From positions 1 to 42,883 of the IMG/VR virus record IMGVR_UViG_3300030329_001324: a stretch of DNA of 42,883 nt; one strand, given 5' to 3'. This DNA is from a virus. The translations under genes were made by a program, and so were the position numbers. Numbering within the stretch: the stretch's first letter is position 1; each line of letters begins with the position of its first letter. The notes under the pieces were generated by a model. That model did not search any database and had not been told where the DNA came from. It was given only the letters and a program-made list of their open reading frames with translations. This document shows positions 26,538 to 34,693 of this stretch, one piece after another.

Positions 26538-26976
26538 AGAATTTTACCATTTTTATATAGTCCTCTTTGTTAGGACCAAACTGTTTAAGTTCCGCTTCTT
26601 CTTTAAATCCAAGAAACTTAGCGAATTTAACAGCTCGATCAAAATCTTTTATAACGTGACAATGGACCCTATGAAACTTAAATTGATCCGCTATCAGTTT
26701 TAAATAATATCTTATATCTTTTATACAACGAATTTTATTCTTTTTAAACTCTGGAGATAAAAACATATATGCTTCCCCGACTCCAGTCCAGTGAGGCATA
26801 ACTCCACATATACCTATAATTTTTTTATCCTCATACCAGGAGAATGTAGCTCCTACGTGTACAAGACATTGTACTAGATCATTCCAATTTTTGCCATAAT
26901 TCTCTACCATTTTTTGCTCAGGGCCATCTAATTTTATAGCGTCAAAGTGCCAGTCTTCAAAAGGTACAACAATCAT
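26530..26976 (-). CDS. GNAT-like protein in the gp13 position
   Basis: Protein of 148 residues from ATG 26976, which overlaps the tail tube B stop as ATGA. The frame is open further upstream to 27018, but that would lie inside the tail gene. IIGICGVMPHWTGVGEAYMFLSP and VHCHVIKDFDRAVKFAKFLGF are in the order of GNAT acetyltransferase strands. T7 gp13 belongs to the same fold and is needed for internal-core assembly. The acetyl-CoA binding motif is not typical, so it may be structural and not enzymatic (inference). Confidence 0.75.
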   Translation of the reverse strand: MIVVPFEDWHFDAIKLDGPEQKMVENYGKNWNDLVQCLVHVGATFSWYEDKKIIGICGVMPHWTGVGEAYMFLSPEFKKNKIRCIKDIRYYLKLIADQFKFHRVHCHVIKDFDRAVKFAKFLGFKEEAELKQFGPNKEDYIKMVKFYE

Positions 26977-29309
26977 GAATAAGTACTCATCTGTATCATT
27001 ATAGCGGATATTGTGCAAGCTTGTACAGTATCCGATTTAACATAAATTTTATTTTCAGTATCATAGCCAGAAGGCATATTAAATGTATAATCCCCAGTAG
27101 TAGGAGCAGTTGCTGACATAGTACTAGTTGTAGTTCTAAAAGGAACAACTTCCACACTTGAAGAAGCTGGACCAGCTTTTATTGCTGGAGTCTCAAATAA
27201 TCTAAATATAGCTTTATCAATTCTACCTCTTTTACCTTGGGTTGTTCCATATTGACTCTTAGGTTCTACATTAACAGATTCTAATTCTGCTGTAAATGGT
27301 AATCCTACATGACACTTAGTAGTAGGATTAGTTAATGTTATGGCTCCTGAGGATACAGTCTTTCTAGTTTCAACAGCACCATTATTTAATACTGCAACTA
27401 TTTCACCTTCTAAATGATCTAATCCACTTAAAGTACTTGTCGATCCACCTGAATAAGTTAATCCTGAATCAACATAAAACTGATCAGATTCAGTATGACC
27501 ATCAGCTTCTCTATAATCATCTTCTAAAAATTCTACATATTGTTTTACAGCACCATTTATTGTTCTCTCTACAATCATATATAAGGTATCAAAAGCGTCA
27601 TCAACTCCAGGTATAACAGCAATACTTTTTACTTTTGAAATAGCAGCGTCTGTTGTTGCTAATCTAGTAGTGTCTGTAGATACAACTTTTAGCATTGGTC
27701 CTTTTGGATTTGTCTCTTTTACAGTTACAACATTTGAAGCAGGATTTGCTACTACAAAATCTGCATGACCATTAATAGTAGTATATATGTTATCTGCTGT
27801 AGTATCATTGTTTGTTTGAACTCTAAATTCGTTTGATCCTGGTGTTCCTGTTGTAGCTGTAAATGTAACAGTTGTTCCATCTGACTTTGTAAATTTTAAA
27901 GTTTTTCCTGCAGCTATATTAGCATAATCTGTTACAGTAATAGTACAGCCAGAGGAAGTTCCAGCAATTGTGTGTCTATGCCATGCAGTTACATCTTGAT
28001 CTCTATAGTAAGTAAATCCAAGTAATACTCCATCATTTCTTCTTACCCATAAAACGTTATTAGGATAATTAGCAAAGGAACACTCTTCAAAAAGTCCATA
28101 TCCTAAATGCTCTGATAGTACTGTCATATCAGGAGTAGTAAATGAATCATAATCAATATTATAGGCAAATTCTCTTAAACGTTTTTTATTTTTACCTATA
28201 AATAAAACTGATTTAGAAGCAGGAGATACTCTCTTATCTGCAGCACCGTCATTTGTTTCATTAACTACTTGAACTGTAGTAGGAGATAATCCTTGTGTAG
28301 CTGAACCAGAAGACATATTAAATGCTCCATTTTTAGTAAATACATGTAAAAATCTTCCACCATAAAGTCCAGTTATTTGATTTACTTGATCAGATACAAG
28401 AGTAAATTGTAATGCATTATCATCTGCAACATCTCCATTTTTCTCTGTAGGAGAAAATTTATCAAAGTCAGCTGACATAGAACTAAATACTGTACTAGGT
28501 TGCTCCGATGTACCTGCATAGAATAATCTTTCTTCAAAGAAAGTTGCTTTAGTAGGATAATTACCTGTATAAAAAGAACCTAATCTCCAATCCACATTTG
28601 CTGATGTAGCAGCAAAAGGCATATCAGCATTTACAGCGACAGTAACACTAGTAGCAGAGCTGTAAGCAGTTATTTTTCCAAATCCCCAGTCAGTTCCGTT
28701 CTTTATTCTTATTGATCTTCCTACATCATCTGAAGTAAAGACATTTGTAGAAGCAGTTACAGTAACAGAACCTGTAGTACCAGAAGGTTGCATTGTTGTA
28801 GCTGATGTATTTGTTGGGTCATAAGGACCATCAAAAAAATCTACATCTGTTATTGTCCAAGATGTATGGCCAGTTCTTGTTAACTTTCTAGGTGGGTGAG
28901 CTTCATGTACTAAATATAATACGTCAGCAGATTGAACGTATTCTATTCCATTAACTTGAGCAGCTGTATAAGTAGTTGATATTTCATAAGGAGTTGTACC
29001 ACCTGATACAATAATACCCTCATCTTTAAAAAATCTAATATAGTTATGACCAAATTCTAGTATATAAGCTTGTGTTTTAGAAAAGACAAAAGGAATAAGT
29101 CTAGCTCCTGAATTAGAACCAGAAGATGTTTTTATTTCTTTTACAAATTTAGTACCTGATCTTTTTTGAAGACCACCATGCATTAATACTTGAAAATTAT
29201 GAAGTGTAGAAGCACCATTGTAGTACTTCTCCATGTCTATACGACCGTTTAGCCTTGGACTAAGCTCTCCAGAAGTGAAGTTAGTAAGTATTGGTGAAGA
29301 ATCTGCCAT
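26973..29309 (-). CDS. Tail tubular protein B (nozzle), gp12-like
   Basis: Protein of 778 residues (T7 gp12 has 794). It begins with the family signature SPILTNFTSGELSPRLNGR and LHNFQVLMHGGLQKRSGTKF. The rest is beta-rich with many Thr and Ser. It forms the distal nozzle of the short tail and contacts the fibres. It directly follows tail tube A. The end overlaps the start of the GNAT-like gene by 4 bases. Confidence 0.92.
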   Translation of the reverse strand: MADSSPILTNFTSGELSPRLNGRIDMEKYYNGASTLHNFQVLMHGGLQKRSGTKFVKEIKTSSGSNSGARLIPFVFSKTQAYILEFGHNYIRFFKDEGIIVSGGTTPYEISTTYTAAQVNGIEYVQSADVLYLVHEAHPPRKLTRTGHTSWTITDVDFFDGPYDPTNTSATTMQPSGTTGSVTVTASTNVFTSDDVGRSIRIKNGTDWGFGKITAYSSATSVTVAVNADMPFAATSANVDWRLGSFYTGNYPTKATFFEERLFYAGTSEQPSTVFSSMSADFDKFSPTEKNGDVADDNALQFTLVSDQVNQITGLYGGRFLHVFTKNGAFNMSSGSATQGLSPTTVQVVNETNDGAADKRVSPASKSVLFIGKNKKRLREFAYNIDYDSFTTPDMTVLSEHLGYGLFEECSFANYPNNVLWVRRNDGVLLGFTYYRDQDVTAWHRHTIAGTSSGCTITVTDYANIAAGKTLKFTKSDGTTVTFTATTGTPGSNEFRVQTNNDTTADNIYTTINGHADFVVANPASNVVTVKETNPKGPMLKVVSTDTTRLATTDAAISKVKSIAVIPGVDDAFDTLYMIVERTINGAVKQYVEFLEDDYREADGHTESDQFYVDSGLTYSGGSTSTLSGLDHLEGEIVAVLNNGAVETRKTVSSGAITLTNPTTKCHVGLPFTAELESVNVEPKSQYGTTQGKRGRIDKAIFRLFETPAIKAGPASSSVEVVPFRTTTSTMSATAPTTGDYTFNMPSGYDTENKIYVKSDTVQACTISAIMIQMSTYS

Positions 29310-29315
29310 GTCATT

Positions 29316-29921
29316 TTACGTCGTGTATTTGTTCCATCTATAATCACTTAAGCTTGATCCTGATGTTCTTGACTCTAACCAGAAATCAGATACCAGTCCG
29401 TCAGGAGTTCCCTCCATTGCATCTGCGGATCTTGCTTCAGCTAATTTAGCATAATATAGGTTATTCATTGCATCTAATGTACTTAAGTCTTGTAATAAAG
29501 GCATAACTAAATTACAAGCTAATTTTAATGCTAATACTTCGACAAGTAATGAATCATAAGTACCTACATCAGTATTTTTAAATATATATGTTGTTTTAAA
29601 TGTATCTTGATCAGTTAATAGTTTATCACCCTCTATTTTATATTCAACTGTATCATCTTCTGGATGATGTATTCTTATAAAATCTGATGGTAATTGAAAT
29701 TCTTTAGTAAAATAATATGCTGGAGTATTAGATGTTAATGATAATGAAGCTCTTTTAATACAACAATTCCAAGGATGTAATCTAAAAATTGCGTCTCTTG
29801 TATCATCAAATAACTCATTAGCAAAACGTGCAGCTTTAGTATCTTCTGTTAATGAAGTTATAAATTCATTTCCTAACAAGCCTAAAGCTCTATTTACAAT
29901 ATTTATCTTTGTTGTCGCCAT
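29316..29921 (-). CDS. Tail tubular protein A (adaptor), gp11-like
   Basis: Protein of 201 residues (T7 gp11 has 196). INIVNRALGLLGNEFITSLTED, RDAIFRLHPWNCCIKRASL and FQLPSDFIRI are the family landmarks. It sits between the portal and nozzle in the virion. It is the first gene after the hairpin that follows the capsid genes, with GGAAAAAT before the ATG. Confidence 0.92.
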   Translation of the reverse strand: MATTKINIVNRALGLLGNEFITSLTEDTKAARFANELFDDTRDAIFRLHPWNCCIKRASLSLTSNTPAYYFTKEFQLPSDFIRIHHPEDDTVEYKIEGDKLLTDQDTFKTTYIFKNTDVGTYDSLLVEVLALKLACNLVMPLLQDLSTLDAMNNLYYAKLAEARSADAMEGTPDGLVSDFWLESRTSGSSLSDYRWNKYTT

Positions 29922-29939
29922 ATTTTTCCTTATTAACTA

Positions 29940-29965
29940 AAGGGGCCGCAATAGCTAAGCCCCTT
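29940..29965 (-). terminator. Hairpin after the capsid genes, possible attenuating terminator
   Basis: AAGGGGC (29940-29946) pairs with GCCCCTT (29959-29965), with a 12-base loop. Read on the minus strand it follows the decoration gene and precedes tail tube A, the place of the T7 terminator T-phi after gene 10. The tract after the stem (TTTAGTTAA) is only partly U-rich, so partial termination or an mRNA 3'-end stabiliser is more likely than full termination. Confidence 0.6.
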
Positions 29966-29978
29966 CAGCCTGAGTTTA

Positions 29979-30464
29979 TTAGTCTACTACATACATGATG
30001 TAGCCTACTAGATCGTCGCCAGAAGCTAGAGCCTGGTCTTGAGAAGTAGCTCTTAGCACAACTCCACCTTGACTTTCGAAAAGATGAGTTCCGCCTGTCG
30101 CAGTTGTACCAGCACCAAAAGTTTGGTAACCAGCAGTATCTACGTCTAAGCCATTTACAAGTCCATCAGGATCAGCAGCTACTGTATCGCCATCCGTGTT
30201 AGTATAAGCGTCCCATCCTAAGTCTAATGTAGCTGAACCAGTAGTCCAGTTAACATAAGCGCTTGAAGATGCTAGCAAAACACGTACTTTTCCTGCTGGT
30301 AATGCACAAAGAGCAACAGATGATGTTGCGTCTCCAGCACCGTCTTGATCATGCGTAAAGTAAGCAATTCTTACTCTTCCGTGATAATCATGAACAGCAT
30401 TTTGTACGACAGGATTAGCAGTAGCGTTTGTGTACTCAGTACTTTTTTGAGTTGTTACAGCCAT
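29979..30464 (-). CDS. Head decoration/stabilisation protein
   Basis: Protein of 161 residues rich in Ala, Gly, Asp, Thr and Val, with few Lys, probably all-beta. The N-terminal part contains NAVHDYHGRVRIAYFTHDQ and ALPAGKVRVLL. It directly follows the major capsid gene with a 12-base gap and a strong ribosome site (GGAGAAAAAC). A hairpin that may limit downstream transcription comes after it, so the two head proteins would be made in excess. The assignment as decoration protein rests on position and composition. Confidence 0.7.
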   Translation of the reverse strand: MAVTTQKSTEYTNATANPVVQNAVHDYHGRVRIAYFTHDQDGAGDATSSVALCALPAGKVRVLLASSSAYVNWTTGSATLDLGWDAYTNTDGDTVAADPDGLVNGLDVDTAGYQTFGAGTTATGGTHLFESQGGVVLRATSQDQALASGDDLVGYIMYVVD

Positions 30465-30476
30465 GTTTTTCTCCTA

Positions 30477-31361
30477 TTATTCTGCACACTTAATTTCTAA
30501 CACTTTGCCCTCTTCCATACGAGTTGCCCCGAAAGAAGCCGAACAATATACTTGGGTAGAGTTTCTTTTGTCTCTTCTTGGTCCAATATCAACATTGATA
30601 TCAGCGCCAACAGCCATAAGAAGACCACTTTTAGCATAAGCAATTACTCGTCTGTAGCTATTAGAATCAGCCGCAACTCTTTCAGTTCTTACGAATTGAA
30701 AGCCCATGAATGTGTTAACTTCACCAGCAACAAGAGCTTTGATTGAGTTAAAATCAGAGCTAGTTACTTCAGTAGTTTGTAACAGATCAGTGACTTGCTT
30801 AGAAGTTACGATAATGTATCTTGGATCTGAAGGATCAGTCTCATTCGCGTCCAATAACTGTTTCGCTTTTCTAAGTTTACCAATTGTAAGGCCCGAGTTA
30901 GTCGCGCCTCCTGACTCTACGTAGTTTACAGCGATTTGGCTTGCTGCATCATGAGAAACTGAAGTTCCACCAGTTTTACCTGATTTCGCTGTTCCGAATG
31001 CTGCTTCGATGATAATATCATCCATTTTTCTGCCAAGTGCCCAAGCGGCGTTTTGTGCGTATGGAGATGCTGGGTCGATTAAAAGTCTGATTCTGTCAGT
31101 TCTGTCAATCATATCCGCCCAATCAAAATCTCTTAATGATACTTGTCTTCTATCATGTGGAGTTGAGATTAGAGGAGTGTCAGAATGTCTAGAAGTAACT
31201 TCTACCGCATCAACAGATCCAATACGATCGTAGTATTCAAACTCGCTATTCTGCGATTCAACCCTTACAAATGGTCTAAGTTTTGAACCTTTTTGTTGTA
31301 AAAGGTGCTCAACATTAGCTCTGTACTGGTTTACAAAAGCAGTTGTTATTTGAGTTGACAT
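30477..31361 (-). CDS. Major capsid protein
   Basis: Protein of 294 residues. Landmarks are FVNQYRANVEHLLQQKGSKL, a central DWADMIDRTDRIRLLIDP, ALGRKMDDIIIEAAFGTA and the C-terminal GATRMEEGKVLEIKC. These are typical of the capsid family of T7-like phages without their own RNA polymerase. It follows the scaffold gene after a 172-base leader with possible RNA structure. ACGGAGG lies about 10 bases before ATG. It should be the most abundant late product. Confidence 0.9.
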   Translation of the reverse strand: MSTQITTAFVNQYRANVEHLLQQKGSKLRPFVRVESQNSEFEYYDRIGSVDAVEVTSRHSDTPLISTPHDRRQVSLRDFDWADMIDRTDRIRLLIDPASPYAQNAAWALGRKMDDIIIEAAFGTAKSGKTGGTSVSHDAASQIAVNYVESGGATNSGLTIGKLRKAKQLLDANETDPSDPRYIIVTSKQVTDLLQTTEVTSSDFNSIKALVAGEVNTFMGFQFVRTERVAADSNSYRRVIAYAKSGLLMAVGADINVDIGPRRDKRNSTQVYCSASFGATRMEEGKVLEIKCAE

Positions 31362-31393
31362 ACGATTTTGCCTCCGTTAGTCATTGTTTATTA

Positions 31394-31492
31394 TTAATCG
31401 AAAACGCTACCCAAGTATAACCTTAGACATTTTCTCCCCTTGTTTACGTCTGTGGGTACTGTCGACGGATGGACCTTTCGGCTACCCATCAT
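31394..31492 (-). CDS. Possible 32-codon ORF in the capsid leader
   Basis: An ORF of 32 codons opens with two adjacent Met codons (31492 and 31489) after AGTAGG, and ends 33 bases before the capsid start. The product is basic (GSRKVHPSTVPTDVNKGRK). It covers the same bases as the RNA structure at 31447-31490, so either the peptide or the structure, or both, may be meaningful. I do not recognise the peptide. Confidence 0.3.
   Translation of the reverse strand: MMGSRKVHPSTVPTDVNKGRKCLRLYLGSVFD
31447..31490 (-). promoter_or_regulatory. Structured mRNA leader upstream of the capsid gene
   Basis: On the minus-strand RNA a first hairpin pairs GAUGG (31490-31486) with CCAUC (31472-31468) around GCC-GAAA-GGU with a GNRA loop. 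It is followed directly by CGUC (31467-31464) pairing with GACG (31450-31447). GGGUA (31487-31483) can alternatively pair with UACCC (31458-31454) in the loop of the second hairpin, so a pseudoknot is possible. It lies in the only sizable gap (31362-31533) among the head genes. It may set mRNA processing, stability or capsid translation. Confidence 0.45.
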
Positions 31493-31533
31493 TACCTACT
31501 ATATAACTAGTAGATAAATTCGTACATAATTAT

Positions 31534-32394
31534 TTACGCCGGTTGAATCGGATTTTCGTCAGGGTACGCTAGTTTAAACAATGAATTCATCTTATTCACT
31601 GCTTCTCCGTGACCCGGATTATCTCCGTTTTGATACGCCGACATAAACGTCTGATCCCTGTTATATCTAGCAATCTCTTGCTTAGCTTGATCAGGGGTCA
31701 TTATGAAACCTCTTTGCTGTGCAGAGTCTGATCTACCCTCAGCGATTCCTTCACCAATTTTAGCAAATAGTTTAACCATCATAGGATTATTACCCATCCC
31801 AGATTGCTCTAACCATTCTTTTAATTGGCCATCGCCATAAGTATCAACAGCTCTTGAAGCTAGTTCAACACGTTCATCATACGCTTTACCAAATTCTTTC
31901 TTAAGAGAGTTTACCCATTCAGCAGATTGTGCTGCAGCATTCTCTCCTTCAGAAGAAGATTTAGTTTGTATATATTCATGGTAACCATCAAATATAGCTT
32001 TAGCCTGTTGAGAAGTTAAACCTGCTTTAAAAGCTAAATCTTTATAAGCAGTTTCAAAACCTTCGTCATATTCTAGTCCATCAGGTAACGCTGGTCTTTC
32101 ACCAAAATCATATAGATTTGATTTCTCAGGTCTTCCTAATTGACTATGAAAGGCACTCCATTCTTCGTCTGTAGCACCTTCTCCAGGTAAAGATATTCTA
32201 TTTTTACCAATTAGTTTTTGGCCATTTATATAACTTTTGGCCATTGCGCCAACATCTTTTATGTCAGCTAATGAAGGGTCATTTCGTATATCTTCAGGAA
32301 GCCCAGATCTCCAATCTGCAGGTGCTTGTGCATCTGTCGTTGGAGCGTCCGAGCTACCCGTTAATACGGACCCAGTTTGTTCTTGATCACTCAT
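31534..32394 (-). CDS. Capsid assembly scaffolding protein
   Basis: Protein of 286 residues between the Bbp19-like and capsid genes, the scaffold position. It is acidic, rich in Gln, Glu, Ala and Ser, with low-complexity N-terminus and helical remainder. DWRSGLPEDIRNDPSLADIKD, AKSYINGQKLIGKNRI and the central GYHEYIQTKSSSEG stretch are typical of podovirus scaffolds. It guides coat assembly and is absent from mature heads. It begins within the last codons of the gene upstream (8-base overlap). Confidence 0.88.
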   Translation of the reverse strand: MSDQEQTGSVLTGSSDAPTTDAQAPADWRSGLPEDIRNDPSLADIKDVGAMAKSYINGQKLIGKNRISLPGEGATDEEWSAFHSQLGRPEKSNLYDFGERPALPDGLEYDEGFETAYKDLAFKAGLTSQQAKAIFDGYHEYIQTKSSSEGENAAAQSAEWVNSLKKEFGKAYDERVELASRAVDTYGDGQLKEWLEQSGMGNNPMMVKLFAKIGEGIAEGRSDSAQQRGFIMTPDQAKQEIARYNRDQTFMSAYQNGDNPGHGEAVNKMNSLFKLAYPDENPIQPA

Positions 32395-32677
32395 TTATTG
32401 CCTCCTGGTTGATCATGTTTTTAAAGTCCTCAGGTTTCTTATTTAGAAACTTGAGTATTGACACAACGATACGTCTCATACCTTCATTATGAGCTGTTCC
32501 GTGTGAATCACCTTGAACGTAAGTACTTTCAAAGATGAAACTTGTTTTACAAAGATGTTCTAAAACTATTTGACCATCTTTTGAATCAAAAACTTTTTTA
32601 TAATGCTCGTTTATTTTTTCTAAACTAAGCTGCTTATCCTTAGGCAATTCTTCCCTCTCTATTAGCCTTATTTGCAT
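32387..32677 (-). CDS. Bbp19-like small virion protein
   Basis: Protein of 96 residues. VFDSKDGQIVLEHLCKTSFIF and HNEGMRRIVVSILKFL fit the Bbp19 family pattern of small structural proteins encoded after the portal in podoviruses. It starts 38 bases before the portal stop and ends 8 bases into the scaffold gene, so it is part of a tightly coupled head cluster. The function in the virion is not known. Confidence 0.7.
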   Translation of the reverse strand: MQIRLIEREELPKDKQLSLEKINEHYKKVFDSKDGQIVLEHLCKTSFIFESTYVQGDSHGTAHNEGMRRIVVSILKFLNKKPEDFKNMINQEAINE

Positions 32678-34265
32678 CAGCTACATTTTTACCTGTTTCA
32701 CTTTGTATTTTAGCTTCTTCAGCTTCTTGCATAGCTTGCATTTGTTCTTGTCTTTCTTGTCTTGTTTGTTGAACTTCTTCTTCAGTATTTAATATTTTAG
32801 CAGGAGCATCTAATAAGTGATGGAAGAATCTAAATGTCTCATCAGTATTCATATTATCTAATAGCTCAGGTTTAGTTTGGAATAATGGTGCCATACTTTC
32901 AAATAATCTTGTAATAGTCATTAATTGACTAGATTTTTGAGCTCTAGCTAATGGAGATGTATATGTAATTTTTAAATCCTGTCCCTCAATAGCAGAAGGA
33001 GGTTGAGGTAATAATTTCTTTCTACTTATAATATTAAATACTCTATTGATTAATGGTCCAAGAAACTCTACTTGTAATCTACCAATCATTGGTCCCATAA
33101 GTCTCATCTTCTCTTCTTGTCTAGCAACAACTTCAGTAGCTGTCATATTAGGATTATTTTTTTGATCAGGTAACTGCATCCAATCTACATGGAACGCAGA
33201 TCTAATATGTTCTCTTCTATTTTGTAATAGATCAAATCCTATATCAGGTCTGCCTCTTGTTTCTAAAGGTTCTATTCTATCCTGTGTACCTGAACGATAG
33301 AAATTAAGACCACCTGGAACAGTTCTTACAGGTAATATAAATCCATCGTCAGGCACTAAGAGAGGAGGATCAGTTAATTTTTGAGCTGACTTAATTATAG
33401 TTTTCATCATTGAGTTTACCATTTTGATATCTGGTAAAGATGTCATAGATGGTGATCTGCCATATATTTCTCCTGCAACTTTAGACCATCTAGGTACCAT
33501 ATATGGAAACTCGTCATAGCCACCTTCTTCTAATAAAGTCTTTTCTTCAAGTAATATATAACAAGATTTAAAAGCTTTCTTAGTAGGTTTCTTTATAGGC
33601 TCACCATAAGTTTCTGATGGCTCAACTGCATGAATAACTTCAAATTCTCTGTATGGGTCTTTTTGAGAAATTTTTATAATTTTTTCAGGTACTGCTTCTC
33701 CAAATCTTTCAATTAATTGTCTACCTGTTCTTTTATATTTTCTGTATAATGTATCTACAAAACCTTTATCATTTTCTTGTATATAACAATCAGCTAAGTG
33801 GAAAGTTCTAAATGTTATACCGCTGCCAGGAGTATCTTGCACCATCATGACAGCAGTACCAAAGGAGCCCAAGTCTAAATAAAGTTCATGTGCTTGGGAG
33901 TTAAAATTACTTTCAGGGATATTGAAAACTCTATCATATAAAATATTAGTAGTTGTATTCAGCCATTCTTTAACGCTATGTTGTTCATTGATTTCTTCAT
34001 CATAAGTAGTTAAACTAAACCAACGTTGGGAAGGAGAAGTTAAAAAGCCTTGTAAACCACTTGCTAAATTTTCATTAGCTAATGGTGCAGTTGTATCGTA
34101 AATTTTATCATACCTTGCAGTATCAGCTCTGTATCTAATTGTAGAAAAGTCACCTCTATTAGGGTTGACATATTCACCACAATCTTGCCAAAGATTTTCC
34201 CATGGAGTACGATAACTTTTTAACGACTCTTGTTTCGAAATAATTCTTGTTACTAAATCTTCCAT
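32640..34265 (-). CDS. Head-tail connector (portal) protein, gp8-like
   Basis: Protein of 541 residues (T7 gp8 has 536). YRTPWENLWQDCGEYVNPNRG, SGLQGFLTSPSQRWFSL and DLGSFGTAVMMV are portal landmarks. ATEVVARQEEKMRLMGPMIGRL lies in the C-terminal half. The extreme C-terminus is Gln, Glu and Ala-rich coiled coil. It forms the dodecameric ring through which DNA is packaged and ejected. ATTAGGAT just before the start doubles as the last codons of the small gene upstream. Confidence 0.93.
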   Translation of the reverse strand: MEDLVTRIISKQESLKSYRTPWENLWQDCGEYVNPNRGDFSTIRYRADTARYDKIYDTTAPLANENLASGLQGFLTSPSQRWFSLTTYDEEINEQHSVKEWLNTTTNILYDRVFNIPESNFNSQAHELYLDLGSFGTAVMMVQDTPGSGITFRTFHLADCYIQENDKGFVDTLYRKYKRTGRQLIERFGEAVPEKIIKISQKDPYREFEVIHAVEPSETYGEPIKKPTKKAFKSCYILLEEKTLLEEGGYDEFPYMVPRWSKVAGEIYGRSPSMTSLPDIKMVNSMMKTIIKSAQKLTDPPLLVPDDGFILPVRTVPGGLNFYRSGTQDRIEPLETRGRPDIGFDLLQNRREHIRSAFHVDWMQLPDQKNNPNMTATEVVARQEEKMRLMGPMIGRLQVEFLGPLINRVFNIISRKKLLPQPPSAIEGQDLKITYTSPLARAQKSSQLMTITRLFESMAPLFQTKPELLDNMNTDETFRFFHHLLDAPAKILNTEEEVQQTRQERQEQMQAMQEAEEAKIQSETGKNVADANKANREGRIA

Positions 34266-34266
34266 A

Positions 34267-34464
34267 CTATCCTAATATTGTTTTTTTCTTGTCTTCTTCT
34301 TCAATAGTTTTACTTTTTAATCTATTAGCAAGTAAATTAGATTTAGGCATTTTACTAAGTCTTTCTCTAAATGCTTTTGGGTCCTTTTTAAAAGACTTCA
34401 TTGCTGCACTTAACTTATTACCTTGTGCAGGTGTTTTTAATTTTGGGGTAACTGCTCCACCCAT
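34267..34464 (-). CDS. Small basic head-region protein
   Basis: Protein of 65 residues, very basic (about one quarter Lys and Arg), with no known motif. It begins MGGAVTPKLKTPAQG and ends KKTILG. The start MGGA and the end resemble the 74-residue neighbour. Part of that likeness comes from the ribosome site of the next gene being encoded in the last codons. It may bind DNA or portal (inference). Confidence 0.6.
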   Translation of the reverse strand: MGGAVTPKLKTPAQGNKLSAAMKSFKKDPKAFRERLSKMPKSNLLANRLKSKTIEEEDKKKTILG

Positions 34465-34466
34465 AA

Positions 34467-34691
34467 TTATCCTCCTAATAATGTTTTTTTAATAATTTCA
34501 GCTTCATCCTCTACACCTTGTCCTCCAGTTAATATAGTACTTCTTCTACTATATTTACTTCTAACAAGTTTCCTCGCCGCTGTACCTGCAGGTGCCGCTG
34601 TTATAGACTTAGGCGCCGCTGGTGGTGGCGGAGGTGGTGGGGGTGATGGAGCTTTGAAAATTTTCTTAACTGCTTTTGCTGCGCCGCCCAT
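34467..34691 (-). CDS. Small proline-rich head-region protein
   Basis: Protein of 74 residues. It begins MGGAAKAVKKIF, has a run of eight Pro (about 18-25), then Ala, Lys and Arg-rich sequence with RRSTILTGGQG and the end KKTLLGG. Small proteins with the RRSTILTG pattern lie between terminase and portal in other podoviruses (recollection), function unknown. The last codons TTA-GGA-GGA-TAA are the Shine-Dalgarno site of the next gene. Confidence 0.65.
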   Translation of the reverse strand: MGGAAKAVKKIFKAPSPPPPPPPPAAPKSITAAPAGTAARKLVRSKYSRRSTILTGGQGVEDEAEIIKKTLLGG

Positions 34692-34693
34692 TG

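Noticed and set aside
31468-31492. Hammerhead ribozyme core (UGAUG and GAAA) in the capsid leader
   Set aside because: The conserved CUGANGA would be AUGAUGG, with two essential bases changed. No matching stem III and cleavage site.
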